In this document: piece after piece, positions 33,851 to 44,639 of the stretch | How the letters are laid out: every line of letters starts with the position of its first letter | How positions within the stretch are numbered: position 1 is the stretch's first letter | DNA from: Catenulispora sp. MAP5-51 | Lineage (GTDB): Bacteria > Actinomycetota > Actinomycetes > Streptomycetales > Catenulisporaceae | Direction: 5' to 3' | Assembly (NCBI RefSeq): GCF_041261205.1 | Contig: NZ_JBGCCH010000001.1 | Span: 496,001-560,000 of the forward strand | DNA length: 64,000 nt | Made by a program: the position numbers and the translations under genes | Notes under the pieces: generated by a model | Seen by the model: the letters and a program-made list of their open reading frames with translations, nothing else | The model's database searches: none | Told to the model about the DNA's origin: nothing

Positions 33851-36739
33851 ATGACGGACACGGACGGCTGGCGGTTTGACGGGCTTCGGGCGCTGTTCAT
33901 CAACTGCACCCTCAAGAAGTCGCCGGAGACCAGCAACACGCAGGGGCTGATCGACATCAGTCGAGCCATCATGGACAAGCACGGTGTGCGGTCGTCGGTG
34001 CTGCGGGCCGTCGATCACGACATCGCCACCGGGGTGTGGCCGGACATGACCGAACACGGGTGGGCCTCGGATGCCTGGCCCGGCATCCATGAGCAGGTGA
34101 TGGCCGCCGACATCCTGGTGCTGGCAGGGCCGATCTGGCTGGGGGACAACAGCTCGGTGATGAAGCGCGTCATCGAACGGCTGTACGCGAACTCCAGCGT
34201 TTTGAACTCTGCCGGGCAGTACGCCTACTACGGCCGGGTGGGCGGCTGCCTGATCACCGGCAACGAGGACGGCGTGAAGCACTGCGCGATGAACATCCTC
34301 TACAGCCGGCAGCATCACTGCCGCGGTGCCCGGGATCGCCACCGCCGCCAGGATCCCGGCGCAGGCCAGGGGCGGGATCGACAGCATCGGCAGGCCGGTG
34401 ACGCCGGCGGCGAAGGCGATCAGCGTGACGCCCGCGACCGCGGCTCCGGCGAGGGTGCCGACTCCGATGATGATGACCGTCTCCAGGCGCAGAGCGTGCA
34501 GCAGCTGGTCGCGGGTGGCACCGATGAGCCGCAGCAGTGTCAGCTCCCTGCGTCGCGATGCCGTGGCCACGCCCAACGTGGTCACCACGCCGATCAGGAT
34601 GAAGCCGGCGATCGCCACCACCGCGATCAGACCCATCAGACCGTCGCGGTGGGCCTGCTCGCTCAGGGCACTGCCATAGTCGGCCGCCGAGGCGGTGTGC
34701 AGCCCGGTGAACTCGGCCGTCAGCGGGCTGAGATCGCCGGTGCCGTTGACGAGGAGGTCGTCGTCCAGCGACGTGGCGGCGTGCGCGGCCACCAGGTCCC
34801 GGGGCAGCAGTACGTCCCCGAAGCCGAGCCCCCGGTCGTACAGCGCCACCACCTTCAGCGTCACCTGTGTGCCGTCGCCGAGCCAGAGCTGGCGCACGTC
34901 GCCGACCTTCGTGTCGTGCGCGACCATCGTGCTCAGCGCGACCGTGCCGGGGGCGTTCAGCCCGGCCAGGGAGCCGGCGGTGACCTTCGGGTCCAGCGTC
35001 GCGGCCGCTCCGCCCTCCAGCCCCTGCGCCGACAGCGACTGCAGCGAGGTGTCCAGGTTCCACACCGGCATCACCACCGTGGTCCGCTTCACCGCCGTCA
35101 CGTCGCTCACCCCCGGCAGCTTCTTGGCGGCGTCGTAGGCGGCGTGCGGGACGCCGGGGCCGGAGGAGGTCAGGACACGCGTGGCGAGCAGGCCGTCGCG
35201 GGCCTCGGCGGAGGTGGCGTTGGCGGAGGTGGTCTGCGCGAACAGCTGCGTGCCGCCGAAGGACACCGCCAGCGCGATCGGCGTGATGACCGCGGCCATC
35301 CGCACGGCGGCGGCGCGCGCCGAGGTGGCGGCCAGGTCGCCGGTGATCGGCCAGAGCCGGCGCAGCGGCGCACCCAGCACCCTGACGCCGGCGCGCGCGA
35401 TCCACGGCCCGAGCAGGGCCACCGCCCACATCAGCGAGACCACCAGACCGGCCACCGAGGAGGCCGCCGTCTGGCCGCCGGCGGTGAAGGTCAGCACCAG
35501 CATCCCCGCGCCGAACACCAGGAACACCGATCCGGTGATGACCCGCCAGCGCGGCAGCCGGGTCGGCTCCACGGCGCTCTCGCCGAGCGCCTGCACCGGC
35601 TTGATCTTCGACACCCGCCGCGAGGCCAGCCAGCCGGTGCCGACCGCGGCCAGCACGGTGACCAGCGCCGAGCCGAAGACCGGGATCGGGCTCAGGGCGA
35701 GCGCGTAGCCGGCGGGCAGGACGCCATGGGAGGTCATCCATGCTTTCAGGGCCGCTCCGAGGCCGAGTGAGGCGACTCCCCCGAGCAGCGCCGAGGGCAC
35801 CGCGATCCGCAGCATCTCGCGCACGATGACCCGCCGCACCTGCCGCGGCGTGGCGCCCACGGCCCGCATCACCGCCAGCTCCCGGGTCCGGTCGCGCACC
35901 GAGAGCTCCAGCAGCCCGGAGACGACCAGCAGCGCCACCAGCAGCCCGACGCCGCCCAGAGTGCCGGCCGAGCCCAGGTTGTCGTAGCGGCCGTTCTGGA
36001 TCGCCGGGTTCTCCACGTCGCCGCGCGCCGCGCCGGTGGCGACGTCCAGGCCGGGGACGGCTGCACGCAGCGCGGAGGCGGAGACGTGCGCGCCGGCGGC
36101 CGGCAGCACGACCAGCGCGTCGGCGCGGTCCGGGTGGCCGGAGAGCGTCGCGGCCTGCTGCTGGGTGAAGTACAGGGTCCCGGCCGGGCCGCCGGCACTG
36201 ATGCCGGACACCAGGAGGTTCTGGGGCTCCCCGCCGAGTTGCAACCGGAGGTCGACACCGGCCCGGATTCCTAGACCAGCAGCCGTTTTCGCGTCGAGCA
36301 CCACGTCCTGCGACGAGGTCGGCGCGTGTCCGGAGGCCAGCGTGGTGGAGGTCAGTTTCGCCGAGTCCCAGCCGTGGCCGGTCAGCGTGGTGCCGGCCGC
36401 CCCGGCCCCCGCCTGGGACCCCGATCCCGCCACCACCACCGGCAACGAGTAGTCCGCGACCACGTCCCCGACCCCGGCCACCGCCTTCAGCGCCGCGGCG
36501 GCGGCCGTCGGCACCCGGTTCGGCTCGACCAGCGGCCGGCTCTCGGAGTTCTTGTTGTCCCCGCTCCCGGTGACGCGCGTCACGCTCTGCTCGCCGTGCA
36601 CCACCGCGGCGGCCGAGGCGTAGCGGTCCACCGCGCCGTGGGCGCGGACGCCGGACTCGATCAGCACCCCGAAGGCGCCGAGCACCATGGCCGCCACCGC
36701 CAGCGCGGCGGCGACCCCGAAGGCGATGCCCTTCCTCAC
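33800..36739 (-). CDS. ABC transporter permease (FtsX/MacB type), C-terminus replaced by read-through
   Basis: GTG at 36739 (overlapping the ATPase stop as GTGA) starts a protein of about 811 authentic residues: N-terminal membrane segment, large extracytoplasmic domain, FtsX domain with LELSVRDRTRELAVMRAVGA, a second outer domain, and a second FtsX block (LGVATASRRRELTLLRLIGA, then CAGILAAVAIPGTAAVML). At about 34308 it meets the truncated reductase gene and the frame reads on antisense to a stop at 33800, adding ~170 unrelated residues. Only a few natural C-terminal residues are lost, so it may still work. It pairs with the upstream ATPase as a MacB-like exporter or envelope-stress transporter. 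Confidence 0.75.
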   Translation of the reverse strand: MRKGIAFGVAAALAVAAMVLGAFGVLIESGVRAHGAVDRYASAAAVVHGEQSVTRVTGSGDNKNSESRPLVEPNRVPTAAAAALKAVAGVGDVVADYSLPVVVAGSGSQAGAGAAGTTLTGHGWDSAKLTSTTLASGHAPTSSQDVVLDAKTAAGLGIRAGVDLRLQLGGEPQNLLVSGISAGGPAGTLYFTQQQAATLSGHPDRADALVVLPAAGAHVSASALRAAVPGLDVATGAARGDVENPAIQNGRYDNLGSAGTLGGVGLLVALLVVSGLLELSVRDRTRELAVMRAVGATPRQVRRVIVREMLRIAVPSALLGGVASLGLGAALKAWMTSHGVLPAGYALALSPIPVFGSALVTVLAAVGTGWLASRRVSKIKPVQALGESAVEPTRLPRWRVITGSVFLVFGAGMLVLTFTAGGQTAASSVAGLVVSLMWAVALLGPWIARAGVRVLGAPLRRLWPITGDLAATSARAAAVRMAAVITPIALAVSFGGTQLFAQTTSANATSAEARDGLLATRVLTSSGPGVPHAAYDAAKKLPGVSDVTAVKRTTVVMPVWNLDTSLQSLSAQGLEGGAAATLDPKVTAGSLAGLNAPGTVALSTMVAHDTKVGDVRQLWLGDGTQVTLKVVALYDRGLGFGDVLLPRDLVAAHAATSLDDDLLVNGTGDLSPLTAEFTGLHTASAADYGSALSEQAHRDGLMGLIAVVAIAGFILIGVVTTLGVATASRRRELTLLRLIGATRDQLLHALRLETVIIIGVGTLAGAAVAGVTLIAFAAGVTGLPMLSIPPLACAGILAAVAIPGTAAVMLPAVEDVHRAVLHAVLVAGDQAAAHPAVVGVLPGRVQNAGVRVQPFDDALHHRAVVPQPDRPCQHQDVGGHHLLMDAGPGIRGPPVFGHVRPHPGGDVVIDGPQHRRPHTVLVHDGSTDVDQPLRVAGLRRLLEGAVDEQRPKPVKPPAVRVRHGFSQTRRRATCPARPA
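33851..34313 (+). pseudogene. Flavodoxin-fold NAD(P)H oxidoreductase, 3' end missing
   Basis: From the ATG at 33851: RALFINCTLKKSPETSNTQG, then VLRAVDHDIATGVWPDM, ADILVLAGPIWLGDNSSVMK, RVIERLYANSSVLNSAGQYA and GRVGGCLITGNEDGVKHCAM. This is the FMN-binding part of an NADPH-dependent FMN-reductase-like protein. At about 34305-34312, inside what should be NILYSLQHLGY-like sequence, it runs into the tail of the convergent ABC permease. Roughly the last 70-80 residues are lost. Confidence 0.65.
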
Positions 36740-37476
36740 AGCGTCTCCCAGCGGTTCAGGACCGTCGCGGCGGTCGGGTGCGGCAGTTCGTCGACGATGC
36801 GTCCCTCGGACAGGAACACGACGCTGTCGGCCCAGGCCGCGGCGGCCGGGTCGTGCGTCACCAGGACCACGGTCTGCCCGGTGGCGTCCACGGCCTCGCG
36901 CAGCAGCCGCAGCACGTGCCCGGCGGTGCGCGGGTCCAGCGCGGCGGTGGGCTCGTCGGCGAAGACGATCTCCGGCCGGGTCACCAGCGCCCGCGCCACC
37001 GCGACCCGCTGCTGCTGCCCGCCGGACAGCTGCGAGGGCTTGGTGTCGAGGCGCTCGGCCATCCCGACCCGGTGCACGACCTCGGAGAACCAGCCGCGGT
37101 CCGCGCGCCGTCCGCCCAGCGAGAGCGGCAGCGTGATGTTGCGCTCGACGGTCATGGAGGGCACCAGGTTGTAGCCCTGGAAGACGAACCCGACGCGGTC
37201 GCGCCGCAGCCGGGTCAGCTCGGTCTCCTTCAGGCCGCCCAGGTCGGTCTCGCCGAGCCGGACCGTGCCGGAGCTCGGCCGGTCCAGGCCGGAGGCGCAG
37301 TGCAGGAACGTGCTCTTGCCGGAGCCGGAGGCGCCCATGATCGCGGTGAAGGTGCCGCGCTGGAAGGCCCAGGAGACGTTGTCCAGGGCGGTCACGCGGC
37401 CACGGTCGTAGGACTTGGTCACGCGTTCCAACACCACGGCGGTGCCGGTCGCGGTGAGGGTGTTCGGGGAGGTCAT
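36736..37476 (-). CDS. ABC transporter ATP-binding protein (MacB/LolD-like)
   Basis: A 246-residue ATPase: Walker A GASGSGKST, Q-loop VFQGYNLVPSMTV, signature LSGGQQQRVAVARAL, Walker B IVFADEPTAALD and switch His in VTHDP. LVPSMTVERNI and the FtsX-type partner place it in the MacB-like group, which drive conformational changes for export or lipoprotein/peptide handling rather than import. Divergent from a two-component system across a perfect 18-bp palindrome. Confidence 0.93.
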   Translation of the reverse strand: MTSPNTLTATGTAVVLERVTKSYDRGRVTALDNVSWAFQRGTFTAIMGASGSGKSTFLHCASGLDRPSSGTVRLGETDLGGLKETELTRLRRDRVGFVFQGYNLVPSMTVERNITLPLSLGGRRADRGWFSEVVHRVGMAERLDTKPSQLSGGQQQRVAVARALVTRPEIVFADEPTAALDPRTAGHVLRLLREAVDATGQTVVLVTHDPAAAAWADSVVFLSEGRIVDELPHPTAATVLNRWETL

Positions 37477-37562
37477 GGGGCTCCTGCGATCGGTGGATCA
37501 GGACGCCTTCGACGCTAGTTTCCAAGCGCTCCCCGCCCCAGCGGCCCCGGTCCCCTCTTCTT

Positions 37563-37580
37563 GGTGTAGCGCGCTACACC
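37563..37580. promoter_or_regulatory. Perfect 18-bp palindrome, putative response-regulator site
   Basis: GGTGTAGCGCGCTACACC is fully self-complementary and lies in the 163-bp region between the ATPase and the histidine kinase. It is well placed to be the binding site of the NarL-type regulator encoded two genes on. Not obviously repeated elsewhere in the window. Confidence 0.5.
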
Positions 37581-37639
37581 ATGAACGGTGGGGCCAGCCG
37601 GGCCGACGCGCCGCGACCTGGGCTCTAGAGTTGGGGACG

Positions 37640-38872
37640 ATGAAGATCCGCGACCGTTTCGCCCGAAGCCTGCGCGCGACCTGGTACCTGGTCGCGGGTC
37701 TGCGCACGGCGCTGCCCGCGCTGCTGGGCGTGTGCCTGCTGCCGCTGGCGCTGCTGCTGGCGTTCGGGGTGCCGGGGCTGCCGTGGGTGGCCGGACGGAT
37801 CCGGGTCCTGACCAACATCGAGCGGCGCCGGGCGGCCAAGGTGCTGGGGCACCCGATCCGGGAGCCGTCCACGCCGCTGCACACCGACCCCTACCGGCAG
37901 TACTTCGCGCTGATGCGCTCGTCCTCGGTGTGGCGGGACATCGCGTGGATGGTGGTGCACGGCTTCCTCGGCCTGTTCGTCCCGGTGATCTCGGTCGAGT
38001 TGTGGATCGGGATCCCGTGGGACCTGGGGCTGCCGTTCTGGTGGTGGACGCTCAAGCCCGGGACGCTCGGCGCCGGCCCCCAGATCTACACCTGGCCGCA
38101 GGCCATCGCCTACCCGCTGGGGATGGCGGTGTTCCTGACCGTCCTCCAGCTGTGGTTGCAGCCCCTGCTGGCCCGCTTCCAGGGCTGGTACGCCGCGCGC
38201 CTGCTCGGCCCGACCCGCCGGACCGAGCTCGCGGCCCGCGTGGAGTCGCTGACCGAGACCCGCGCGCAGGCGCTGGAGGCGCACGGCGCCGAGCTGCGCC
38301 GCATCGAGCGCGACCTGCACGACGGCACCCAGGCCCAGCTGGTCAGCGCGGCGCTGCGGCTGGGCCTGGCCGACCAGACCTTCGACGCCGACCCGGGCGG
38401 GGCCAGGAAGCTGATGCTCGACGCCCGCGGCGGCATCGAGGACGCGCTGGCCGAGCTGCGCGACGTGATCCGCGGCATCCACCCGCCGATCCTGAGCGAC
38501 CGCGGCCTGGCCGGGGCGGTGCGCTCGCTGGCCGCGGGCCGCCCGATGCCGGTGTCGGTGGAGATCCCGGACCCGGAGCGCCGCTGCCCGGCGGCAGTGG
38601 AGGCCGCGGCGTACTTCGTGATCGCCGAGGCCCTGACCAACGTGTCCAAACACAGCGGCGCCGCCCACGCCTGGGTGTCGCTCCGGCATGATGGCCCCTA
38701 CCTGACCATCAGGGTCCAGGACGACGGCCGCGGCGGCGCCGACCCCACGGCCGGCAGCGGCCTGGCCGGCATCCGCCGCCGGGTGGCGGCCCTGGACGGC
38801 GTGACCCGCATCGGCGCCCGCACCGACGGCACCGGAACGAACGTGGAGGTGGAGCTGCCGTGCGGCTTGTGA
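37640..38872 (+). CDS. NarL-type sensor histidine kinase
   Basis: A 410-residue membrane kinase. Hydrophobic segments at about 15-52, 102-128 and 152-178 make a membrane sensor without a large outer loop. The HisKA_3 dimerisation segment is RIERDLHDGTQAQL with phospho-acceptor His227. The HATPase domain shows IAEALTNVSKHSGAAHAWV, DDGRGGAD and GSGLAGIRRRVAALDG. Divergent from the ABC transporter, it probably senses the envelope stress or compound the transporter handles. The ATG at 37640 is at a position without a strong ribosome site (TTGGGGACG). Confidence 0.9.
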   Translation: MKIRDRFARSLRATWYLVAGLRTALPALLGVCLLPLALLLAFGVPGLPWVAGRIRVLTNIERRRAAKVLGHPIREPSTPLHTDPYRQYFALMRSSSVWRDIAWMVVHGFLGLFVPVISVELWIGIPWDLGLPFWWWTLKPGTLGAGPQIYTWPQAIAYPLGMAVFLTVLQLWLQPLLARFQGWYAARLLGPTRRTELAARVESLTETRAQALEAHGAELRRIERDLHDGTQAQLVSAALRLGLADQTFDADPGGARKLMLDARGGIEDALAELRDVIRGIHPPILSDRGLAGAVRSLAAGRPMPVSVEIPDPERRCPAAVEAAAYFVIAEALTNVSKHSGAAHAWVSLRHDGPYLTIRVQDDGRGGADPTAGSGLAGIRRRVAALDGVTRIGARTDGTGTNVEVELPCGL

Positions 38873-39504
38873 TCGCCGAGGACAACGTGCTGCTGCGCGA
38901 AGGCCTGCAACTGCTGCTGACCACGGTCGGCCACGAAGTGGTGGCCGTGGCCGGCAGCGGCCCGGAGGTGGTCCCGACCCTGCTGGAGCACCGCCCCGAC
39001 GCCGCCATCCTGGACGTCCGCCTCCCCCCGGGCTTCCGCGACGAAGGCCTGCGCGCCGCGATCCAGGCCCGCAAACTCCTCCCGGGCCTGCCGATCCTGG
39101 TCCTGTCGCAGTACGTGGAGGAAAGTTACGCCGCCGAACTCCTCGCCGACGGCGCCAGCGGCATCGGCTACCTCCTCAAGGACCGCGTGGCCCGCGTCTC
39201 GGAATTCCAGGAGGCCCTGGAACGCGTGGCCGCCGGCGGCACAGCCCTGGACCCCGAGGTGGTCACCCAGCTGCTGACGCGCCGCGACCCCCTGAACGCC
39301 CTCACCCCGCGCGAACGCGAGGTCCTGTCCCTGATGGCGCAGGGGCTGGACAACCCGACCATCGCCACCACGCTGGTGATCACCGAGCGGAGCGTGAGCA
39401 AGCACATCGGGAACATCTTCGGCAAGCTCGGGCTGCCGCCGGACGAGGCCGGGGACCGGCGGGTGCGGGCGGTGCTGGCCTATTTGGAGGCGGGGACCGA
39501 CTGA
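38860..39504 (+). CDS. NarL/FixJ-family response regulator
   Basis: A 214-residue protein: receiver domain with the acidic pair in VIAEDNVLL, phosphorylation site Asp52 (AILDVRLPP) and Lys in LLKDR, then a LuxR-type helix-turn-helix (LTPREREVLSLMAQGLDNPT, then ERSVSKHIGNIFGKLGL). The GTG start lies 13 bases inside the kinase gene, so the two are translationally coupled. Expected to bind the palindrome at 37563. Confidence 0.93.
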   Translation: MRLVIAEDNVLLREGLQLLLTTVGHEVVAVAGSGPEVVPTLLEHRPDAAILDVRLPPGFRDEGLRAAIQARKLLPGLPILVLSQYVEESYAAELLADGASGIGYLLKDRVARVSEFQEALERVAAGGTALDPEVVTQLLTRRDPLNALTPREREVLSLMAQGLDNPTIATTLVITERSVSKHIGNIFGKLGLPPDEAGDRRVRAVLAYLEAGTD

Positions 39505-39556
39505 CCAGCCGGCAGCGATCGGCGCTGCCGCAAGCCGGTCCCGGAACCCCGTCGCC

Positions 39557-40165
39557 TCAGCCGATCCACCCGGCGTCCACCGAAGGCCGACTGTCGTAGA
39601 CCACGTATTCACGCTCGACACCGACCATCTCGTACCCCGCGCCCCGCACCGCCGCGACAAGCCTTTCCAGCTTCCCGACCGCCGTGTCCGCACCGACCCG
39701 ATGGCACCGCTGCGTCACGAACCGCTCCGCGCATCCGTCCTCGCGCACCCGCCGCGCGTTCCGCGACAAGTGAGCACCGTGCGGCACCACCAACTCAGCG
39801 AGCGCCACCTCGTCGGCGTCCGGCGCCAGCAGCAGCTTGAGATGGTGCTCGAAGTACCGGTCCGCCGGCTGCCGCGAAGCCTCCGCGGCCGTCGCGGGCA
39901 CCCCGTCCCCGAACGGCGAGGACTCCACCTTCACCCGCGTCACCTCGAACCCCGCGACGCGCAAGTCCCCAGCCATCGCGTCGGCCTCAGCGAGCACCGC
40001 CTCCAGCGCCCCGCCGGCCCGAACCGTGAGCATCGGCTGCGACACCGTCTCCCCCCGCGCCAGCACGATGTGCGTGAACTTCACCCCGCGCTCCCCCGCC
40101 CACGCCGCGAGCCCGGCGGCGTCCTGAGCGCGGACCGTGATATGGAACTCGAATCCACCGCTCAC
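39557..40165 (-). CDS. Unknown protein paired with the AbiEii-like nucleotidyltransferase
   Basis: A 202-residue soluble protein: FEFHITVRAQDAAGLAAWAG, FTHIVLARGETVSQPMLTV, then DRYFEHHLKLLLAPDADEV and HGAHLSRNARRVREDGCAER, and VGVEREYVVYDSRPSVDAGW. Paired HxT-like and EHHLKL segments suggest a two-lobed fold, but I recognise no named family. Its GTG overlaps the stop of the nucleotidyltransferase gene (GTGA), so the two are made together and may work as a pair. Confidence 0.65.
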   Translation of the reverse strand: MSGGFEFHITVRAQDAAGLAAWAGERGVKFTHIVLARGETVSQPMLTVRAGGALEAVLAEADAMAGDLRVAGFEVTRVKVESSPFGDGVPATAAEASRQPADRYFEHHLKLLLAPDADEVALAELVVPHGAHLSRNARRVREDGCAERFVTQRCHRVGADTAVGKLERLVAAVRGAGYEMVGVEREYVVYDSRPSVDAGWIG

Positions 40166-40962
40166 GCCAGCCCCAGCGCGTCCACGAGACGCTGCTTCCA
40201 CTGCTCCAGCGAGCCCTGCACCTCTGGGTTCTCGGCAACGAACGCGTTCCACGCGACCTCCCAGCCCTCCACGTCCCGGCGCCTCAACCCGGCCTGCGCC
40301 GAACCTCCGGCTCGAATCCCCTCCCGGAGCGAGTCGAGCTCAGCCAGTACCACCGCGTCGTACAAGTCCTTGCCCCGGCTGATGCCCTCCTTCGAGTCCT
40401 CCATCAGCCACATCAGCTTCCACACCAGCGAAAGCTCCGCGCTGGCGGCGAGCACGACGCTGAACCCGCCGTCCAGCCGCGGTATCCGCGTCCAGCTCGG
40501 CAGCGCCGGCATCGGCTCGTCCATCGCGAAGTCCATCTGCACCGTGCCGCAGACGTCCGTGCCCTCAGTGCCCTCAGTGCTCCCAGTGCCCTCAGTGCCT
40601 TCGACCCGCCACGGCACGGTCAGGCGCGTACCGCGCATCGCGTAGTCCACATACGTCCAGTCGCCGGAGTCCCCGAACTGCTCCGCCTCCAACACCACCC
40701 CGGCCCCCACCCGCGGGTTCTCCCGGATGAGCCGATACAGGTCCTCGAACGCCGCCCCCTCGGCCGGCCAGCCGTCCTTGATGACGATGAAGTCCAGATC
40801 GCCGGGTTTGCGCGCGGCCGATCCGGCGTATGCCGTCATCAGCATGCTCCCGCGCAGGACCAGGCAGCTGCTCCAGCCGGCCCCGGCGATCAGGCCGAGG
40901 ACGTGGTCCAGGGCCAGGCGGTGGCGGGTGTCGCGGTCGCGGGACGGGCCGGGGTCCTCCAT
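40162..40962 (-). CDS. AbiEii-like nucleotidyltransferase
   Basis: A 266-residue protein: HVLGLIAGAGWSSCLVLRGS, then AARKPGDLDFIV fits the nucleotidyltransferase G-S...DxD active site of the AbiEii/AbiGii toxin superfamily, and a later block SLVWKLMWLMEDSKEGISRG, then KDLYDAVVLA matches its helical K..D segment. AbiEii relatives act in toxin-antitoxin and abortive-infection systems by nucleotidyl transfer to RNA. Between the halves lies a low-complexity GTEGT repeat (nucleotides about 40560-40606, period 9) that may vary in length. The family call is moderate; the start at 40962 is the first good ATG. Confidence 0.6.
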   Translation of the reverse strand: MEDPGPSRDRDTRHRLALDHVLGLIAGAGWSSCLVLRGSMLMTAYAGSAARKPGDLDFIVIKDGWPAEGAAFEDLYRLIRENPRVGAGVVLEAEQFGDSGDWTYVDYAMRGTRLTVPWRVEGTEGTGSTEGTEGTDVCGTVQMDFAMDEPMPALPSWTRIPRLDGGFSVVLAASAELSLVWKLMWLMEDSKEGISRGKDLYDAVVLAELDSLREGIRAGGSAQAGLRRRDVEGWEVAWNAFVAENPEVQGSLEQWKQRLVDALGLA

Positions 40963-41050
40963 GGCGGCCGATTATGGCCGAGGGGGCCGACAGGCCGCGT
41001 CCCCCGAACGGAGTAGTTGGGTCGATCAAAAAGTTGGACTGCTCGTTATC

Positions 41051-41087
41051 TTGAATTGCTCGCCTCTAGCCCGATAGGTTGAAGCCA
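41051..41087 (+). promoter_or_regulatory. Leaderless furA promoter
   Basis: TTGAAT (41051-41056), 18 nt and TAGGTT (41075-41080) place the transcription start on the ATG at 41087, so furA mRNA should lack a leader. The preceding AT-rich stretch (41030-41060) is where a FurA box would be expected for autoregulation (inference). Confidence 0.55.
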
Positions 41088-41530
41088 TGACCGCACCGCA
41101 CCCGCCGACCGCCGCCGAGGAGCTGCGCGGCGCCGGACTCCGGGTGACCGCGGCTCGCGTGGCCCTGCTGGAGACCGTGCGCCGAGGCGACCATCTGGAC
41201 GCCGACGCCATCGCCTCCGGGGTGCGCGAGCGGGTCGGCCACGTGTCCCTGCAGGCCGTCTACGAGGCGCTGCACGCGCTGACCGCCGCCCGGCTGGTGC
41301 GGCGGATCGAGCCGGCCGGCAGCCCCGCGCGCTACGAGGGCCGGGTCGGTGACAACCACCACCACCTCGTGTGCCGGAGCTGCGGCACGGTGGTGGACGT
41401 GGACTGCGCCGTCGGCGCGGCCCCCTGCCTGGACCCGGTCGACGACCACGGCTTCACCATCGACGAGGCCGAGGTCGTCTATTGGGGCCTGTGCCCGGAC
41501 TGTGCCGTCCCGGCCGGCCCCCAGGGGTAG
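41087..41530 (+). CDS. furA: Fur-family repressor of katG (FurA/CatR)
   Basis: A 147-residue Fur protein: winged helix (GLRVTAARVALLETVRRGDH, then VSLQAVYEALHALTAARLV), metal/dimer domain with NHHHLVCRSCGTVVDVDCAV, and a closing CPDC. Both CxxC pairs for structural zinc are present. Divergence from iron-Fur proteins and the position 107 bp before katG identify it as the FurA/CatR type, a redox-sensitive repressor that controls itself and katG. Confidence 0.93.
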   Translation: MTAPHPPTAAEELRGAGLRVTAARVALLETVRRGDHLDADAIASGVRERVGHVSLQAVYEALHALTAARLVRRIEPAGSPARYEGRVGDNHHHLVCRSCGTVVDVDCAVGAAPCLDPVDDHGFTIDEAEVVYWGLCPDCAVPAGPQG

Positions 41531-41607
41531 CCGGCGCGCCGATCCGCGCTCATAGCAGCAGGACAGATCGTCGAAGCAGAACATCAGAGAACATCCGAAC
41601 AGCGTGA

Positions 41608-43875
<2,268 letters not shown>

Positions 43876-43938
43876 GCGGGACTGACGGGTCGGTGCTCTG
43901 CCCCTCCGACCCTCTGCCCCTCCGACTCTCTGACCCGG

Positions 43939-43977
43939 GCCCCGCTCGGACGCTTCGCGGCGTCCGGGCGGGGCTTT
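43939..43977 (+). terminator. Rho-independent terminator after katG
   Basis: GCCCCGC-TCGGACGC pairs with GCGTCCG-GGCGGGGC around a TTCGCG loop and is followed by TTTCT: a 15-bp stem with one imperfect position and a T-run. Confidence 0.8.
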
Positions 43978-44041
43978 CTGCTGCGCGCCCGCTGTTCAAG
44001 AGTTGTCAGTGCTGTCAGTGCTCGGCCGTACCGTGGTGACC

Positions 44042-44551
44042 ATGACCGCCGCCGACACTCCCCCGCTGACCCTGGCCCCCTGGTCGGACGCCGCTTTCGA
44101 GGTGCTCCAGAAGTCGAACACGCCGGAGATGACCGAGCATCTCGGCGGCCCGGAGAGCCCGGAGAAGCTCGCCGACCGGCATCGGCGCTACCTCGATCCG
44201 GACGAGAACGGGACCATGTTCCTGATCGTGCTGCCCGACGGCGCGGTGGCCGGCTCGACCGGCTTCTGGGACCACGAGTGGGCCGGCGAGCCCGCCTACG
44301 AGACCGGATACGCGATCCTGCCGGAGTTCCAGGGACGCGGCCTGGCGGTCGCCGCGTCGCTCGCGGTCGCCGAGGCGGCGCGCGCCGACGGACGGCACCG
44401 GTGGCTGTACGCGTTCCCGTCGGTCGAGCACGCGGCGTCGAACGCGGTGTGCCGCAAGGCGGGGTTCGAGCTCTTCGAGGAGTCGGAGTTCGAGTATCCG
44501 AAGGGGCACTTCCTCCGCTCGAACGTGTGGAGGTTCGACTTGGAGAAGTGA
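44042..44551 (+). CDS. GNAT-family N-acetyltransferase (RimJ/RimL-like)
   Basis: A 169-residue acetyltransferase. The acetyl-CoA loop is ILPEFQGRGLAVAASLAVAE, with FPSVEHAASNAVCRKAGFEL as the second conserved block. N-terminal LTLAPWSDAAFEVLQKSNTP is typical of RimJ/RimL-like enzymes acting on amines or N-termini. TACCGT lies 7 bases before the ATG at 44042, so the transcript may be leaderless; no ribosome site is visible. Confidence 0.85.
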   Translation: MTAADTPPLTLAPWSDAAFEVLQKSNTPEMTEHLGGPESPEKLADRHRRYLDPDENGTMFLIVLPDGAVAGSTGFWDHEWAGEPAYETGYAILPEFQGRGLAVAASLAVAEAARADGRHRWLYAFPSVEHAASNAVCRKAGFELFEESEFEYPKGHFLRSNVWRFDLEK

Positions 44552-44639
44552 TCTCTTCAGCGCACTGTCAGCTCACAGCCAGCGCACTGTCAGCGCCGCG
44601 CGACGCCTCCGAGCCGGTCGCGAGCGCTGTGCTGTCGCG

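Noticed and set aside
34254-35770. Long frames on both strands across the ABC permease, including a plus-strand extension of the reductase frame
   Set aside because: Past about 34312 the plus-strand translation is Gln/Gly/His/Arg-rich nonsense antisense to clear FtsX-domain sequence.
37415-37639. N-terminal extension of the histidine kinase
   Set aside because: It would overlap the ATPase gene antisense and the palindromic control region. The ATG at 37640 starts a normal membrane sensor.
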